Source: JAPXSY01 sp034003585
Lineage (GTDB): Bacteria > Verrucomicrobiota > Kiritimatiellia > RFP12 > UBA1067
Direction of reading: 5' to 3'
Assembly: GCA_034003585.1 (NCBI GenBank)
Contig: JAVEYH010000051.1
Location: forward strand, 1 to 22,986
DNA length: 22,986 bases
Position 1 is the stretch's first letter, and each line of letters begins with the position of its first letter. Below the pieces are notes generated by a model. That model was given only the letters and a program-made list of their open reading frames with translations, was not told where the DNA came from and ran no database searches. The position numbers were made by a program, and so were the translations under genes. Below are positions 6,839-14,762 of this stretch, piece after piece.

Positions 6839-8602
6839 TCACGGGGCGATAACGGTGACGGGAACCTGGCCGCGCACCGAATTGACCAGCACGACGCGGG
6901 GGCTGCGGAGCAGGGCGTCGACCGGGATGACGCGCTCGACGAGCTCGCCGGTTTCGAGCAGGCGCGCGCGCAAGGTGCCGGCCAGCAGGCCGCACGAGAC
7001 CGGGGGCGTGCACAGCACCCCGTCCATCTCGGCCGCCACGTTCGCCCGCGAGGATTCGGTGATCTCTCCGTCCGCATTGAACAGAATCACGTCGTCGAAG
7101 CCGGGACGCGACGCCAGGGCCTCCTCGTAAACCGCGCGCCGCGTGGTCTTGTGGTAGAGGAACGGGTCCGAGCGGTCCACCGGAAACCGCGCCAGCGCCA
7201 CCGCCGGGCGTGCCGCGTGACCCGGCGGCGCGGCCAACGGCGCGGCCTCCAGCGTGACCGCGCCGCCGCGCGCGAGGAGCAGGCGGACCTTGTGCGGGCC
7301 CGCAGCAAAGGCGCAGGCCCGCGCGAGCAGCGCTTGCCGCACGGCCGCCGCGTCGAAGGCAAAATCGAAATACCCGGCGGACTCTGCGAGTCGCGCCAGA
7401 TGTCTGTCGAGGAGAGCATACCCTTCCGGGGGAGTCCACAGCAGGGTTTCGAGCAGCGAGAACGGCGGAAGGGAAAGGTCCAGAACGCGGCGTTTGGTCC
7501 GGCACTCCGCCTGCTCCGACTCGCAGACGGAATCCCACACGATGCCGCCGCCCACGCCGTACTCGGCCTGTCCGCGAGCGGAATCGAGCAGCAGGGTCCG
7601 TATCGCGACATTGAACTGGGCGCGGCGGCCCGGGGCGAGGAAGCCGGCAGCGCCGGTATAGACGCGGCGCGGCGTCGTCTCGATCTCGGCGATCAGCCGC
7701 ATAGTGCGGGCTTTGGGCGCGCCGGTGATGGAGGCGGGCGGAAACAGGGCCGCGAAAATCTCGGCGACCGGAGCCCGCGTCTCCGCGGTCACGGTGGAGG
7801 TCATCTGCCAGACGGTCGGATATTTTTCGAGGGCAAAGAGCCGGGGCACGCTCACGCTGCCGACCTCGGCGACCCGTCCCATGTCGTTGCGGACCATGTC
7901 GACGATCATCAGGTTTTCCGCCCGGTTCTTCCCGGAAGCGCACAACGCCGAGGCGTTGCGGCGGTCTTGCTCCTGCGTCAGGCCGCGCGGCGCGGTCCCC
8001 TTCATGGGACCGGACTCGAGACGGGTCCCGTCGAGACGGAAGAACAGCTCGGGGGAGGCGCTGCAGACGGTCCACCCGGGTGTGGTGAGGAAAGCGCCGA
8101 AAGTGGGCCCTTGGGCCGCCGTCAACCGGACAAAAAAGGGCCACGGGGATTCCGCGAACGCGCGGCGCAGGCGGTAGGTGAGATTCACCTGGTAGGTGTC
8201 GCCCTCCCGGATCCAACGTCGAATGCTCTCAAACGCGCGCGCGTATTCCTCAGGCGTGACGGAGGCTTCCCAGTCAGCCTGCCCGGAATCGGGTACCGCG
8301 TCCACCGCGGGCAGCGCGATTTCACGCGGCGCCGCGTAGAGTCCGAACCAGAGCAGCGGAAAGGCCCCGTCCGGGCGCACGGTCAGCGTGGGGTCGAAAC
8401 CCGGCGCGGCCTCATACGCCAGCCAGCCGGCGGCATGAAGTCCGCGCGAGTTGACCGCCTCCTCGACGGACCGGAGTTGGGCGGTCACCTCTTCCGGACG
8501 GAACGTCTGCACGATCTCGCGCGGGTTCTCGAACAGCAGCCACCGGCCGGTCCGGACCTCGCGGAGAACCGCCGCGTTTGGGGATGGGAACGTTGTCAGC
8601 AC
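6839..8602 (-). CDS. pabBC: fused aminodeoxychorismate synthase component I / 4-amino-4-deoxychorismate lyase
   Basis: Cytoplasmic folate-pathway enzyme of 587 residues that makes p-aminobenzoate from chorismate in two steps. The N-terminal two thirds is a chorismate-binding PabB domain with YQVNLTYRL (137-145), the nucleophile motif PMKGT (Lys201; PIKGT in most PabB), MVRND (236-240), SITGAPKARTMRLI (291-304) and GVGGGIVWDS (349-358). The rest, from about 380, is a PabC-like class IV PLP lyase. Its Schiff-base lysine is probably Lys485 in FLYHKTTRR, with the downstream PLP-site segment FNADGEITESSRANVA (508-523). PabB-PabC fusions are known in many bacteria; the glutaminase partner PabA is not in this window. 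The start is GTG at 8602, the only plausible one because the next Met is at about 200. No Shine-Dalgarno sequence precedes it, but a -10 hexamer lies six bases upstream, so the message may be leaderless. Confidence 0.93.
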   Translation of the reverse strand: MLTTFPSPNAAVLREVRTGRWLLFENPREIVQTFRPEEVTAQLRSVEEAVNSRGLHAAGWLAYEAAPGFDPTLTVRPDGAFPLLWFGLYAAPREIALPAVDAVPDSGQADWEASVTPEEYARAFESIRRWIREGDTYQVNLTYRLRRAFAESPWPFFVRLTAAQGPTFGAFLTTPGWTVCSASPELFFRLDGTRLESGPMKGTAPRGLTQEQDRRNASALCASGKNRAENLMIVDMVRNDMGRVAEVGSVSVPRLFALEKYPTVWQMTSTVTAETRAPVAEIFAALFPPASITGAPKARTMRLIAEIETTPRRVYTGAAGFLAPGRRAQFNVAIRTLLLDSARGQAEYGVGGGIVWDSVCESEQAECRTKRRVLDLSLPPFSLLETLLWTPPEGYALLDRHLARLAESAGYFDFAFDAAAVRQALLARACAFAAGPHKVRLLLARGGAVTLEAAPLAAPPGHAARPAVALARFPVDRSDPFLYHKTTRRAVYEEALASRPGFDDVILFNADGEITESSRANVAAEMDGVLCTPPVSCGLLAGTLRARLLETGELVERVIPVDALLRSPRVVLVNSVRGQVPVTVIAP

Positions 8603-8608
8603 AGGTAA

Positions 8609-8636
8609 AAGATATCCGAACGGCCGCGAAATGCAA
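8609..8636 (-). promoter_or_regulatory. putative leaderless promoter of pabBC
   Basis: On the minus strand TTGCAT (8636-8631), 16 bases, then TATCTT (8614-8609). Transcription would start at about 8602, the G of the GTG start codon. This matches the absence of a ribosome binding site and mirrors the arrangement at iclR. Confidence 0.45.
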
Positions 8637-8663
8637 CCGGGAACGGCACAGCACCCAATTGGA

Positions 8664-8693
8664 TTGCCTCACGCATGACGACTCGTCCATAAT
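8664..8693 (+). promoter_or_regulatory. putative sigma70 promoter of the GH141-like gene
   Basis: TTGCCT (8664-8669), 18 bases, CATAAT (8688-8693), predicting a start near 8700 and a leader of about 33 bases that carries the AGGAG ribosome binding site. Confidence 0.5.
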
Positions 8694-8714
8694 GTCCGGC
8701 GTTGCGTTCCGGAA

Positions 8715-8748
8715 TCAGAAACAGGAGACGCGAATGACAGTCCGAAGC
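8715..8748 (+). repeat. gene-leader sequence shared with 6682-6715
   Basis: Contains the AGGAG ribosome binding site, the ATG and the first five codons of the GH141-like gene. It is 30/34 identical to the orphan copy about 2 kb upstream. Confidence 0.6.
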
Positions 8749-11445
8749 AGATGGGAAGTGATGGGTCTGATGTGCGTGACCGCCGCCGCATGCGCGGCAG
8801 GGCCGGTTGTACGGTACGTGTCCCCGCAGGGCCGGGACGCGTGGAGCGGTACGGCACCCGCGCCCGGTGCCGCGGCCGCCGACGGCCCGTTCGCGACCCT
8901 GGCGCGGGCGCGCGACGAGATCCGCAGGCTTAAAGCGGCCGGTGAACTGCGCGGCGGCGCGACCGTCTTCGTGCGCGGCGGCACGTACGCCTTGCCGGAG
9001 ACGCTGGTCTTCACCCCGGACTGCTCGGGCGAGCCCGGCGCTCCCGTGACCTTTGCCGCGTACTCGAACGAGACGGTCGTCCTCTCCGCCGGCCGGCGCG
9101 TTACGGGATGGGAGGTGAAGGACGGCCGCTGGCAGGCGTCTCTGCCGGACGTCGCGGCAGGCACCTGGTCCTTCGGGCGGCTCTACGTGAACAACGCGAG
9201 CCGCGCCCGGCCGCGGCTGCCGCGCGACGGCTATTTCTTCATCCGCGGCCATCTGCCCTCCTCCCCGACGGTGAGCGGCAAGAATTACGACCGGTTCCTG
9301 TGCGGTGCCGGTGACGTGAGAGAGTCCTGGAGCAACCCGACCGACATCGAGCTTCACCTTTTCCACTGCTGGTCCACCTCGCGTCTGCGCCTGCAGTCCG
9401 TCAGGGGCCGCGAGGTCACGGCAACCGGTCCCACGTTCCGCGCCCTGTCGCGCGGCACGCGCTACCTGGTCGAGAACGTGAAGGAGGCGCTCGGCCAGCC
9501 CGGCGAGTGGTACCTCGACCGGCCCACAGGCACCCTCACCTACCTGCCGCTGCCCGGCGAAACGGCGGACCGCGCCGTGGTGGTCGCCCCGTACCTGACG
9601 CGGGTGCTGGAACTCCGCGGCGACGCCGACCGGCAAACGTGGGTTCACGATCTCGTGTTCCGCGGCCTCACGTTCGCGCACGCCAACTGGGTCACCCCGC
9701 CCAAGGGGCACTGCGTCAGCCAGGCGGAGGTTTCCCTTGAGGCGGGCGTGCTGGCCCAAGGGGCCCGGGACTGCGTGTTTGAGGCGTGCGCGTTCACCCA
9801 CACCGGCGCGTACGCGCTGGAGCTCGGCCAGGCCTGCAAGCGGTGCCGCGTCGAGCGCTGCGCCTTCACCGATCTCGGCGGCGGCGGCGTCAAGATCGGC
9901 GAGCCGGCCTCGCGCGGAGAAGACGAGCGGGTCGCCAGCCACAACACCGTGCGCGACTGCCTGTTCGCGCACGGCGGCCGCACCCATCCCGCCGCCATCG
10001 GCGTCTGGATCGGCCGCAGCCACCACAACCTTGTCGAGCACAACGAGCTATTCGATTTCTACTACAGCGGCATCTCGGTGGGGTGGTGCTGGGGCTACGC
10101 GCCCACGCCCGCGCACGATAACCGCATCGCCTACAACCGCATCTCGTGGATGCCGCAGGAGGTGCTCGGCGATCAGGCCGGCATCTACACCTTGGGCGCA
10201 CAGCCCGGCACCGTCCTGCACGGGAATTACATCCACGACCAGTACGGCGTGCCGTGGGCCGTGGGCATCTACCTGGACGAGGGCAGCAGTGAGATCCGGG
10301 TGACCGACAACCTGGTGCACCGCGTCACCACCCACGCCTTCCACTGTAACTACGGGCGCGGCAACGTCGCCAGCAACAACATCTTTGCCTGCGGCACGGA
10401 CGGGCATATCGGCCGCGGCCGGCCGGAAGAGCACGTCACCTACACGGTGCAGAACAACCTCATCTATTGGGAATCGGGACCGCTGCTCTCGGTGAACAAG
10501 GCGTGGGAGAAGGGCCGTTACACCTTTGACCGGAACCTGTACTGGAACCCCAACACCAACTCCTACGCCTTCCATATCTGGACTTTTCCCGAATGGCAGG
10601 CGCGCGGCCAGGACACGCGCTCGCTCATCGCCGACCCGTTGTTCGCCGATCCCGCGCGCGGCGACTTCACCCTCCGGCCCGGCTCGCCCGCCGCGAACAT
10701 CGGGTTCGTGCCCTTCGACTGGCGCAAGGCCGGCCGCCTGACCTCCGACGGCAAACCGCTCACGCTCGCGCCGCGCGCCTTCCCGCCCGCGCCGCGGAAG
10801 CTCCCCGAGTTTCCGCCCGAGGCCATCGCCGAAGACTTCGAAAGCCTGCGCCCCGGCGACAAGTGCCTCTTCGGCTCCACGCAGGAGGATCCCGACGCGG
10901 GCCGGGCGCGCGTGACGGCTGAGACTGCCGCGGGCGGCAGGCACAGCCTGAAATTCACCGATGCGGCGGGCAAGGCGTTCTACAACCCGCACGTCACTTA
11001 CCGGATCAGCTTCAAGCGCGGCCTCGCGCGCGTCGGGTTCGACCTGCGTTGGGAGCGGGGTGCCCGTTTCGCCTGCGAACTGCGCGACTACAACGTGGCG
11101 GGCCGGGAGTTCGTCAACGGCCCCGCGCTGCAGGTCGGCGAGGACGGCGCGCTCACCTCGGCCGGCAAACGCCTCGCGATGATCCCGGCCGGACAGTGGG
11201 TTCGCCTCGACATGTTCTGCGCGCTCGGCGAGGGCGCCGCCGGCGCATACGAGATTGCCCTGCGTACCCCGGACGGCCGGACCGCCCGCTTCGACGGGCT
11301 GGCCTTTACCTCACCCTTCAAACAGTTCGACTGGTGCGGCCTGCTCGCGCTCCAAAACGGGCCGGCCGTTTTTTATCTCGATAACCTCATCATCGAGCCT
11401 GACGCCAGCCGCGCGATCTCGTCGGCTGACAGCACGCGCCGGTAG
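8734..11445 (+). CDS. exported right-handed beta-helix protein, GH141-like glycoside hydrolase
   Basis: A 903-residue secreted protein. A signal peptide (about 1-22, core VMGLMCVTAAACA) is followed directly by the family opening RYVSPQGRDAWSG and then ATVFVRGGTYALPETLVF. Parallel beta-helix coils run to about residue 670, with N/H-rich turns such as HNLVEHNELFDFYYSG (430-445) and GISVGWCWGY (446-455), which I associate with GH141. Characterised GH141 members include an alpha-L-fucosidase acting on pectin and a xylanase; I cannot tell which activity applies. From about 690 to 895 follows a separate beta-sandwich (EDFESLRPGDKC to VFYLDNLIIEP), probably carbohydrate-binding. The ATG at 8734 is placed by AGGAG with a seven-base spacer. 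The last 24 codons overlap the end of the opposing gene. It appears monocistronic. Confidence 0.82.
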   Translation: MTVRSRWEVMGLMCVTAAACAAGPVVRYVSPQGRDAWSGTAPAPGAAAADGPFATLARARDEIRRLKAAGELRGGATVFVRGGTYALPETLVFTPDCSGEPGAPVTFAAYSNETVVLSAGRRVTGWEVKDGRWQASLPDVAAGTWSFGRLYVNNASRARPRLPRDGYFFIRGHLPSSPTVSGKNYDRFLCGAGDVRESWSNPTDIELHLFHCWSTSRLRLQSVRGREVTATGPTFRALSRGTRYLVENVKEALGQPGEWYLDRPTGTLTYLPLPGETADRAVVVAPYLTRVLELRGDADRQTWVHDLVFRGLTFAHANWVTPPKGHCVSQAEVSLEAGVLAQGARDCVFEACAFTHTGAYALELGQACKRCRVERCAFTDLGGGGVKIGEPASRGEDERVASHNTVRDCLFAHGGRTHPAAIGVWIGRSHHNLVEHNELFDFYYSGISVGWCWGYAPTPAHDNRIAYNRISWMPQEVLGDQAGIYTLGAQPGTVLHGNYIHDQYGVPWAVGIYLDEGSSEIRVTDNLVHRVTTHAFHCNYGRGNVASNNIFACGTDGHIGRGRPEEHVTYTVQNNLIYWESGPLLSVNKAWEKGRYTFDRNLYWNPNTNSYAFHIWTFPEWQARGQDTRSLIADPLFADPARGDFTLRPGSPAANIGFVPFDWRKAGRLTSDGKPLTLAPRAFPPAPRKLPEFPPEAIAEDFESLRPGDKCLFGSTQEDPDAGRARVTAETAAGGRHSLKFTDAAGKAFYNPHVTYRISFKRGLARVGFDLRWERGARFACELRDYNVAGREFVNGPALQVGEDGALTSAGKRLAMIPAGQWVRLDMFCALGEGAAGAYEIALRTPDGRTARFDGLAFTSPFKQFDWCGLLALQNGPAVFYLDNLIIEPDASRAISSADSTRR

Positions 11446-14400
11446 ACACACACGTCGTCGAGCCAGCCGCGGAAGCGCGCGCGGTCCATGTCGGGGCTGT
11501 ACGCGCCGACGGTGATGGAGCCGCCCGGATGGATGAAGCCGCGGCGCTCCAGCGTGCCGACTTCGGTACCGTTCACGTAAAGGCGCATGACCCTGTTGTC
11601 GAAGGTGGCTGCCACATGCGACCACGCGCCGGCAGGAAGCGGCTCCGGGCTCAGCAGCGAATGGCTCCACGGCTCGCGCGGTACCTGCCAGTCCGCTCGC
11701 CCGTTGTTGAGGCCGAGGCGGTATCCGTCCGTGCCGGACGACACCGTGTTGAGCATCCAGCGGTCGCTCTGCCCTGTCTCCGAAGGTTTGCACCAGAGGG
11801 CCACGGTCACGCCGCCGGGGCTGAAGAACGGTGCGGGAACCGCCGTGGTCGCGCCGCCCCCGCCGCAGCGCAGCACCTGTCCGCACCGGCCGGCCTCCAG
11901 CGAGACGCCCTCGCTCCGGAGCGCGCACCCGTTCGGCGAGGCGTCCGCGAGGAGGCCGTCCGCCGTGCGGGATTCGAAGGTCCAGTCCGCCAACAGGTCG
12001 CCCGTGATGCGGATCGACTGCCACGGCATGCGGCTGCCGAAACCGGCGCGTACCGCCTCGTAGCGCCGCTGCGGGGGAGGCAGCCCCACGTCCTCCGGGA
12101 TGAGGTCGGTCACAGCCTCCGACGCCCACGCGGTGCAGAAGACGCGCTTGATGGCGTTGACAAACGTGAAGCCCGTTCCGGTGGTCGGCTCGATGTAGTG
12201 CCCCTCGCCGAACTCGGTCCAGTTGTCGAAGACCACGATCCTGCTGTCCCAGCGGCCCGCCGGCTTGGCGTCGACAAGCGCCTTGGCGTCGCGGCAGGCC
12301 GCTTCGAAATTCTCGGCCTTGGGGTCTTTGACGTAGCTGCCGCTGCCCCGCTTGACGCGGCCCCACGGCCGCTCGTCCCAGCCCATGACCACGTTCGGAA
12401 TGTCCGGCACGTCGCCCGTGCTGGCGTCGCGGTCGATCCAGGTCTGCCGGTAGCGGCTGAGCACGTCGGCGTGGTCGCGGTAGGCGAGCCCCGCCGGGTC
12501 CTCGCCGACCGGCTTGACGCCGGGAGGCGTGAGCCCGTAGCCGCTGACCGCGTCCCAGCCGCTGGCGGCGATGTCCGCGCCCAGTTTGGCGTCGGCCGCA
12601 TTCATGCAGGCGATGATGCGCAGGCCGCTGAAACCCGCCTTGCGGCACTGCCCGCGCATCTTGTCGAGCGCGGCCCGGGTCTTTTCAGGTCCGCCCAGCT
12701 CGGCGAGCAGGACGCGAGGCTGCCACACGAAAAGGACCGGCTGGTTTTCGATCTTGAGGTAGGACGGATGCGAAAAGTAGTTTTGGATCCAGAACGGCAG
12801 CACATTGTCGAGCAGGTCGGCCTCATCCTTCACCCCTTTGGCGCAGCCGTTCTCCCACATGATGGTGAAGGTGAAGGCATCGCGGTACTTGGCGTGGAAA
12901 AGTCCCTCGTGGATCGCGTGGCCGAGATTCTGGCTGATCTGAGGCGCGTAGTCAGCGCGGTACCAGCAGTAGATGAAACCGGTGACGCCGTGCTCCACCG
13001 CATATTTGATGTGCCAGTCGGCCACTTCGGGCGTGCCCTCATCGTACCAGCCGATGGCCGGGCGTTTTTCCGGCCACGGCTCGATCCGCTTCCAGCCCCA
13101 GTGCGTGCCCTCCTTCCACAGCGCGCAGTAGTGCATGAGGTTGATGTAGCCGGTCTTCGCCGGCTGCGGCTGCGGCACGTAGCCGGTCTTGGGCACGCCG
13201 GGCCAAGGCTCGATTGTCAGCGCGAGGTCCCGCACGCTCGTCTCCGCGCCCTTGCACGAAACCACCACGCGGACGGTGTAGGCGCCGGGACGCTCGGCCC
13301 GGATGCGCCAGGTCGCCAAATCAAAATCCTCCATGCCCAACCACGCGAAATTCCGCCGCGCCCCGCCGAGGACCTTGATGCCCTTGGGCACCTCCAGCCG
13401 CGCGGAGATCCCCTCGGCCTCGCCGCCGACATTCTGGATGCCCGCCACCACGCTCTCCTCGCGGCCGGGACGCAACTTGACGCGGCCCGCCGCGAGCGAG
13501 CGGATATACAAGACGGGCGTCCCGATCGGCCGGTCCGCCAGAGCCAGCTTGCGGATCCGGACCCGCGCCGCGCCGCCGGAGAAACTCACGGCCAGGCGTC
13601 GGAGCCGTCCGGTCCAGGCGTCGGACACCGCGCCGGAGATGACCGTGGGCCGGCCGCCCGACTGCGGCCTAAAACTGATCGAGCCCAACCCGCTGTCGGT
13701 CGTAAAATCAAGCGTGCCGCTCACCCCGCTCCCGCAGACGTCCATGTCGAGGCAGAGGAAGGGATATGGCGCGAGGTCGATCGCCAGCGCCGGGCTCACC
13801 AGCATGCTCGCGGCACCGGGGAAATCCGCCGCGAGCGCGGCCCCGTCCGTTTTGCAGGCGGCGCCGTTGCGCGGCTGCCAGCCGTCCCACGCCGCGGGTC
13901 CGCCCAACACGCGGGGCGCGCCGGCCGGGTCGGCGCCGGAGACGCCGAAGAGCGCGCCCCACAGCGAGCCGAAGAAACCGGGCTGGGCCGTAACGGGCAC
14001 CGCTTCGGCGGGCAGGCCCGCCAAAAGCGCCGCGCGTTCAAGGCCCGGGTTGAAGAGGTCGAGGCGCGCCAGCCCGCCGGCGAGCGGACCGATACGCACG
14101 GGCTTGGGCCCCGGCGCGATTCGGCCGAGACGCGGCTGGCTGAAGCGCTCACCGTTGACGGTCATCTCCATCGAGTGCCCCGTCCACACCGCTCGCACGT
14201 CATACCACACGTTCGTCCGGACGACCGGGCCGCACAGCCGGCTCTCCCATTTGCCCCCGATCTGAACGAAAAAGGCCAGACGGCCGCCCTCGTCCTGACC
14301 ATCCACGCGCAGCAGATACTCGCCGTCCTTGATGACCAGGTTCTGTGCCCAGCTCTTGTGCGCGCCGAGGCGGAAGCGGCTGGCGATCTCCAGCCCAGGC

Positions 14401-14594
14401 CGCAGGCGTAACTCCGGGCAATCTGCGACCTCGACCTGCTTGCCCGCTGCCAGGAGCTTGTCCTGAGGGTCGAGCGCGAAGAGCGGCTTATTAGCCAAAA
14501 CGGCATTCTCAGACGCCCGCGCGCACGGCGCGGCACAAGGTATGAGTGACAACAAAAGCGCGAAAACCGTCCCGCTGTGTCTGATTGCCCGCAT
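11373..14594 (-). CDS. exported WbsX/GH99-like protein with LamG-type domains
   Basis: A secreted 1073-residue protein. After a signal peptide (1-27, FALLLSLIPCAAPCARA) come a concanavalin/LamG-like domain (about 35-185), a beta-sandwich (about 235-355), and an Ig-like stretch (about 360-462). A WbsX/GH99-like barrel follows (about 478-830), then a second LamG domain (about 865-1065) with GVTVALWCKPSE, WSHVAATFDN and MRLYVNGTEVGTL. In the barrel, HYCALWKEGTHWGW, GVTGFIYCWYRADY and D790NWTEFGEGHYIEP match WbsX proteins; Glu794 and Glu797 in the last motif are candidate catalytic residues. GH99-related enzymes cut alpha-mannans or related glycans, but the substrate here is unknown. The ATG at 14594 follows AAGGAAG at five bases; an in-frame start at 14633 would add 13 residues before the signal peptide and is less likely. 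Its 3' end overlaps the GH141-like gene. Confidence 0.82.
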   Translation of the reverse strand: MRAIRHSGTVFALLLSLIPCAAPCARASENAVLANKPLFALDPQDKLLAAGKQVEVADCPELRLRPGLEIASRFRLGAHKSWAQNLVIKDGEYLLRVDGQDEGGRLAFFVQIGGKWESRLCGPVVRTNVWYDVRAVWTGHSMEMTVNGERFSQPRLGRIAPGPKPVRIGPLAGGLARLDLFNPGLERAALLAGLPAEAVPVTAQPGFFGSLWGALFGVSGADPAGAPRVLGGPAAWDGWQPRNGAACKTDGAALAADFPGAASMLVSPALAIDLAPYPFLCLDMDVCGSGVSGTLDFTTDSGLGSISFRPQSGGRPTVISGAVSDAWTGRLRRLAVSFSGGAARVRIRKLALADRPIGTPVLYIRSLAAGRVKLRPGREESVVAGIQNVGGEAEGISARLEVPKGIKVLGGARRNFAWLGMEDFDLATWRIRAERPGAYTVRVVVSCKGAETSVRDLALTIEPWPGVPKTGYVPQPQPAKTGYINLMHYCALWKEGTHWGWKRIEPWPEKRPAIGWYDEGTPEVADWHIKYAVEHGVTGFIYCWYRADYAPQISQNLGHAIHEGLFHAKYRDAFTFTIMWENGCAKGVKDEADLLDNVLPFWIQNYFSHPSYLKIENQPVLFVWQPRVLLAELGGPEKTRAALDKMRGQCRKAGFSGLRIIACMNAADAKLGADIAASGWDAVSGYGLTPPGVKPVGEDPAGLAYRDHADVLSRYRQTWIDRDASTGDVPDIPNVVMGWDERPWGRVKRGSGSYVKDPKAENFEAACRDAKALVDAKPAGRWDSRIVVFDNWTEFGEGHYIEPTTGTGFTFVNAIKRVFCTAWASEAVTDLIPEDVGLPPPQRRYEAVRAGFGSRMPWQSIRITGDLLADWTFESRTADGLLADASPNGCALRSEGVSLEAGRCGQVLRCGGGGATTAVPAPFFSPGGVTVALWCKPSETGQSDRWMLNTVSSGTDGYRLGLNNGRADWQVPREPWSHSLLSPEPLPAGAWSHVAATFDNRVMRLYVNGTEVGTLERRGFIHPGGSITVGAYSPDMDRARFRGWLDDVCVYRRVLSADEIARLASGSMMRLSR

Positions 14595-14708
14595 GGCTTC
14601 TTCCTTTCGTTCTGCCCCGATATCAGTGACCATAACAAATTCCGCGCGACGGAAGCGACGGGAAAGAAGAATCCGGAACAGGAATTCAGATGTGCGCCGC
14701 GTGGGAGA

Positions 14709-14737
14709 TTGTCGATAGTCCGCGAATGTCGTATCAT
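14709..14737 (+). promoter_or_regulatory. putative sigma70 promoter of the alpha/beta hydrolase gene
   Basis: TTGTCG (14709-14714), 17 bases, TATCAT (14732-14737). Transcription would start near 14744, giving a short leader that includes the G9 ribosome binding site. Confidence 0.5.
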
Positions 14738-14750
14738 GTCGTCAACACGA

Positions 14751-14759
14751 GGGGGGGGG
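14751..14759 (+). repeat. G9 homopolymer serving as ribosome binding site
   Basis: Nine consecutive G, preceded by A and ending three bases before the ATG at 14763. It is the only Shine-Dalgarno-like sequence for the hydrolase. Length changes in the run would alter ribosome spacing. Confidence 0.7.
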
Positions 14760-14762
14760 ACG

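Noticed and set aside
6661..6852. A 63-codon open frame between the HzsA-related gene and pabBC
   Set aside because: Arg/Pro-rich, no recognisable family, overlaps the pabBC stop; the AGGAG inside it belongs to the orphan leader copy, and its GTG sits too close to that site.
11529..14411. A 960-codon plus-strand frame antisense to the WbsX-like gene
   Set aside because: Same GC artefact; no signal peptide, motif or family resemblance.
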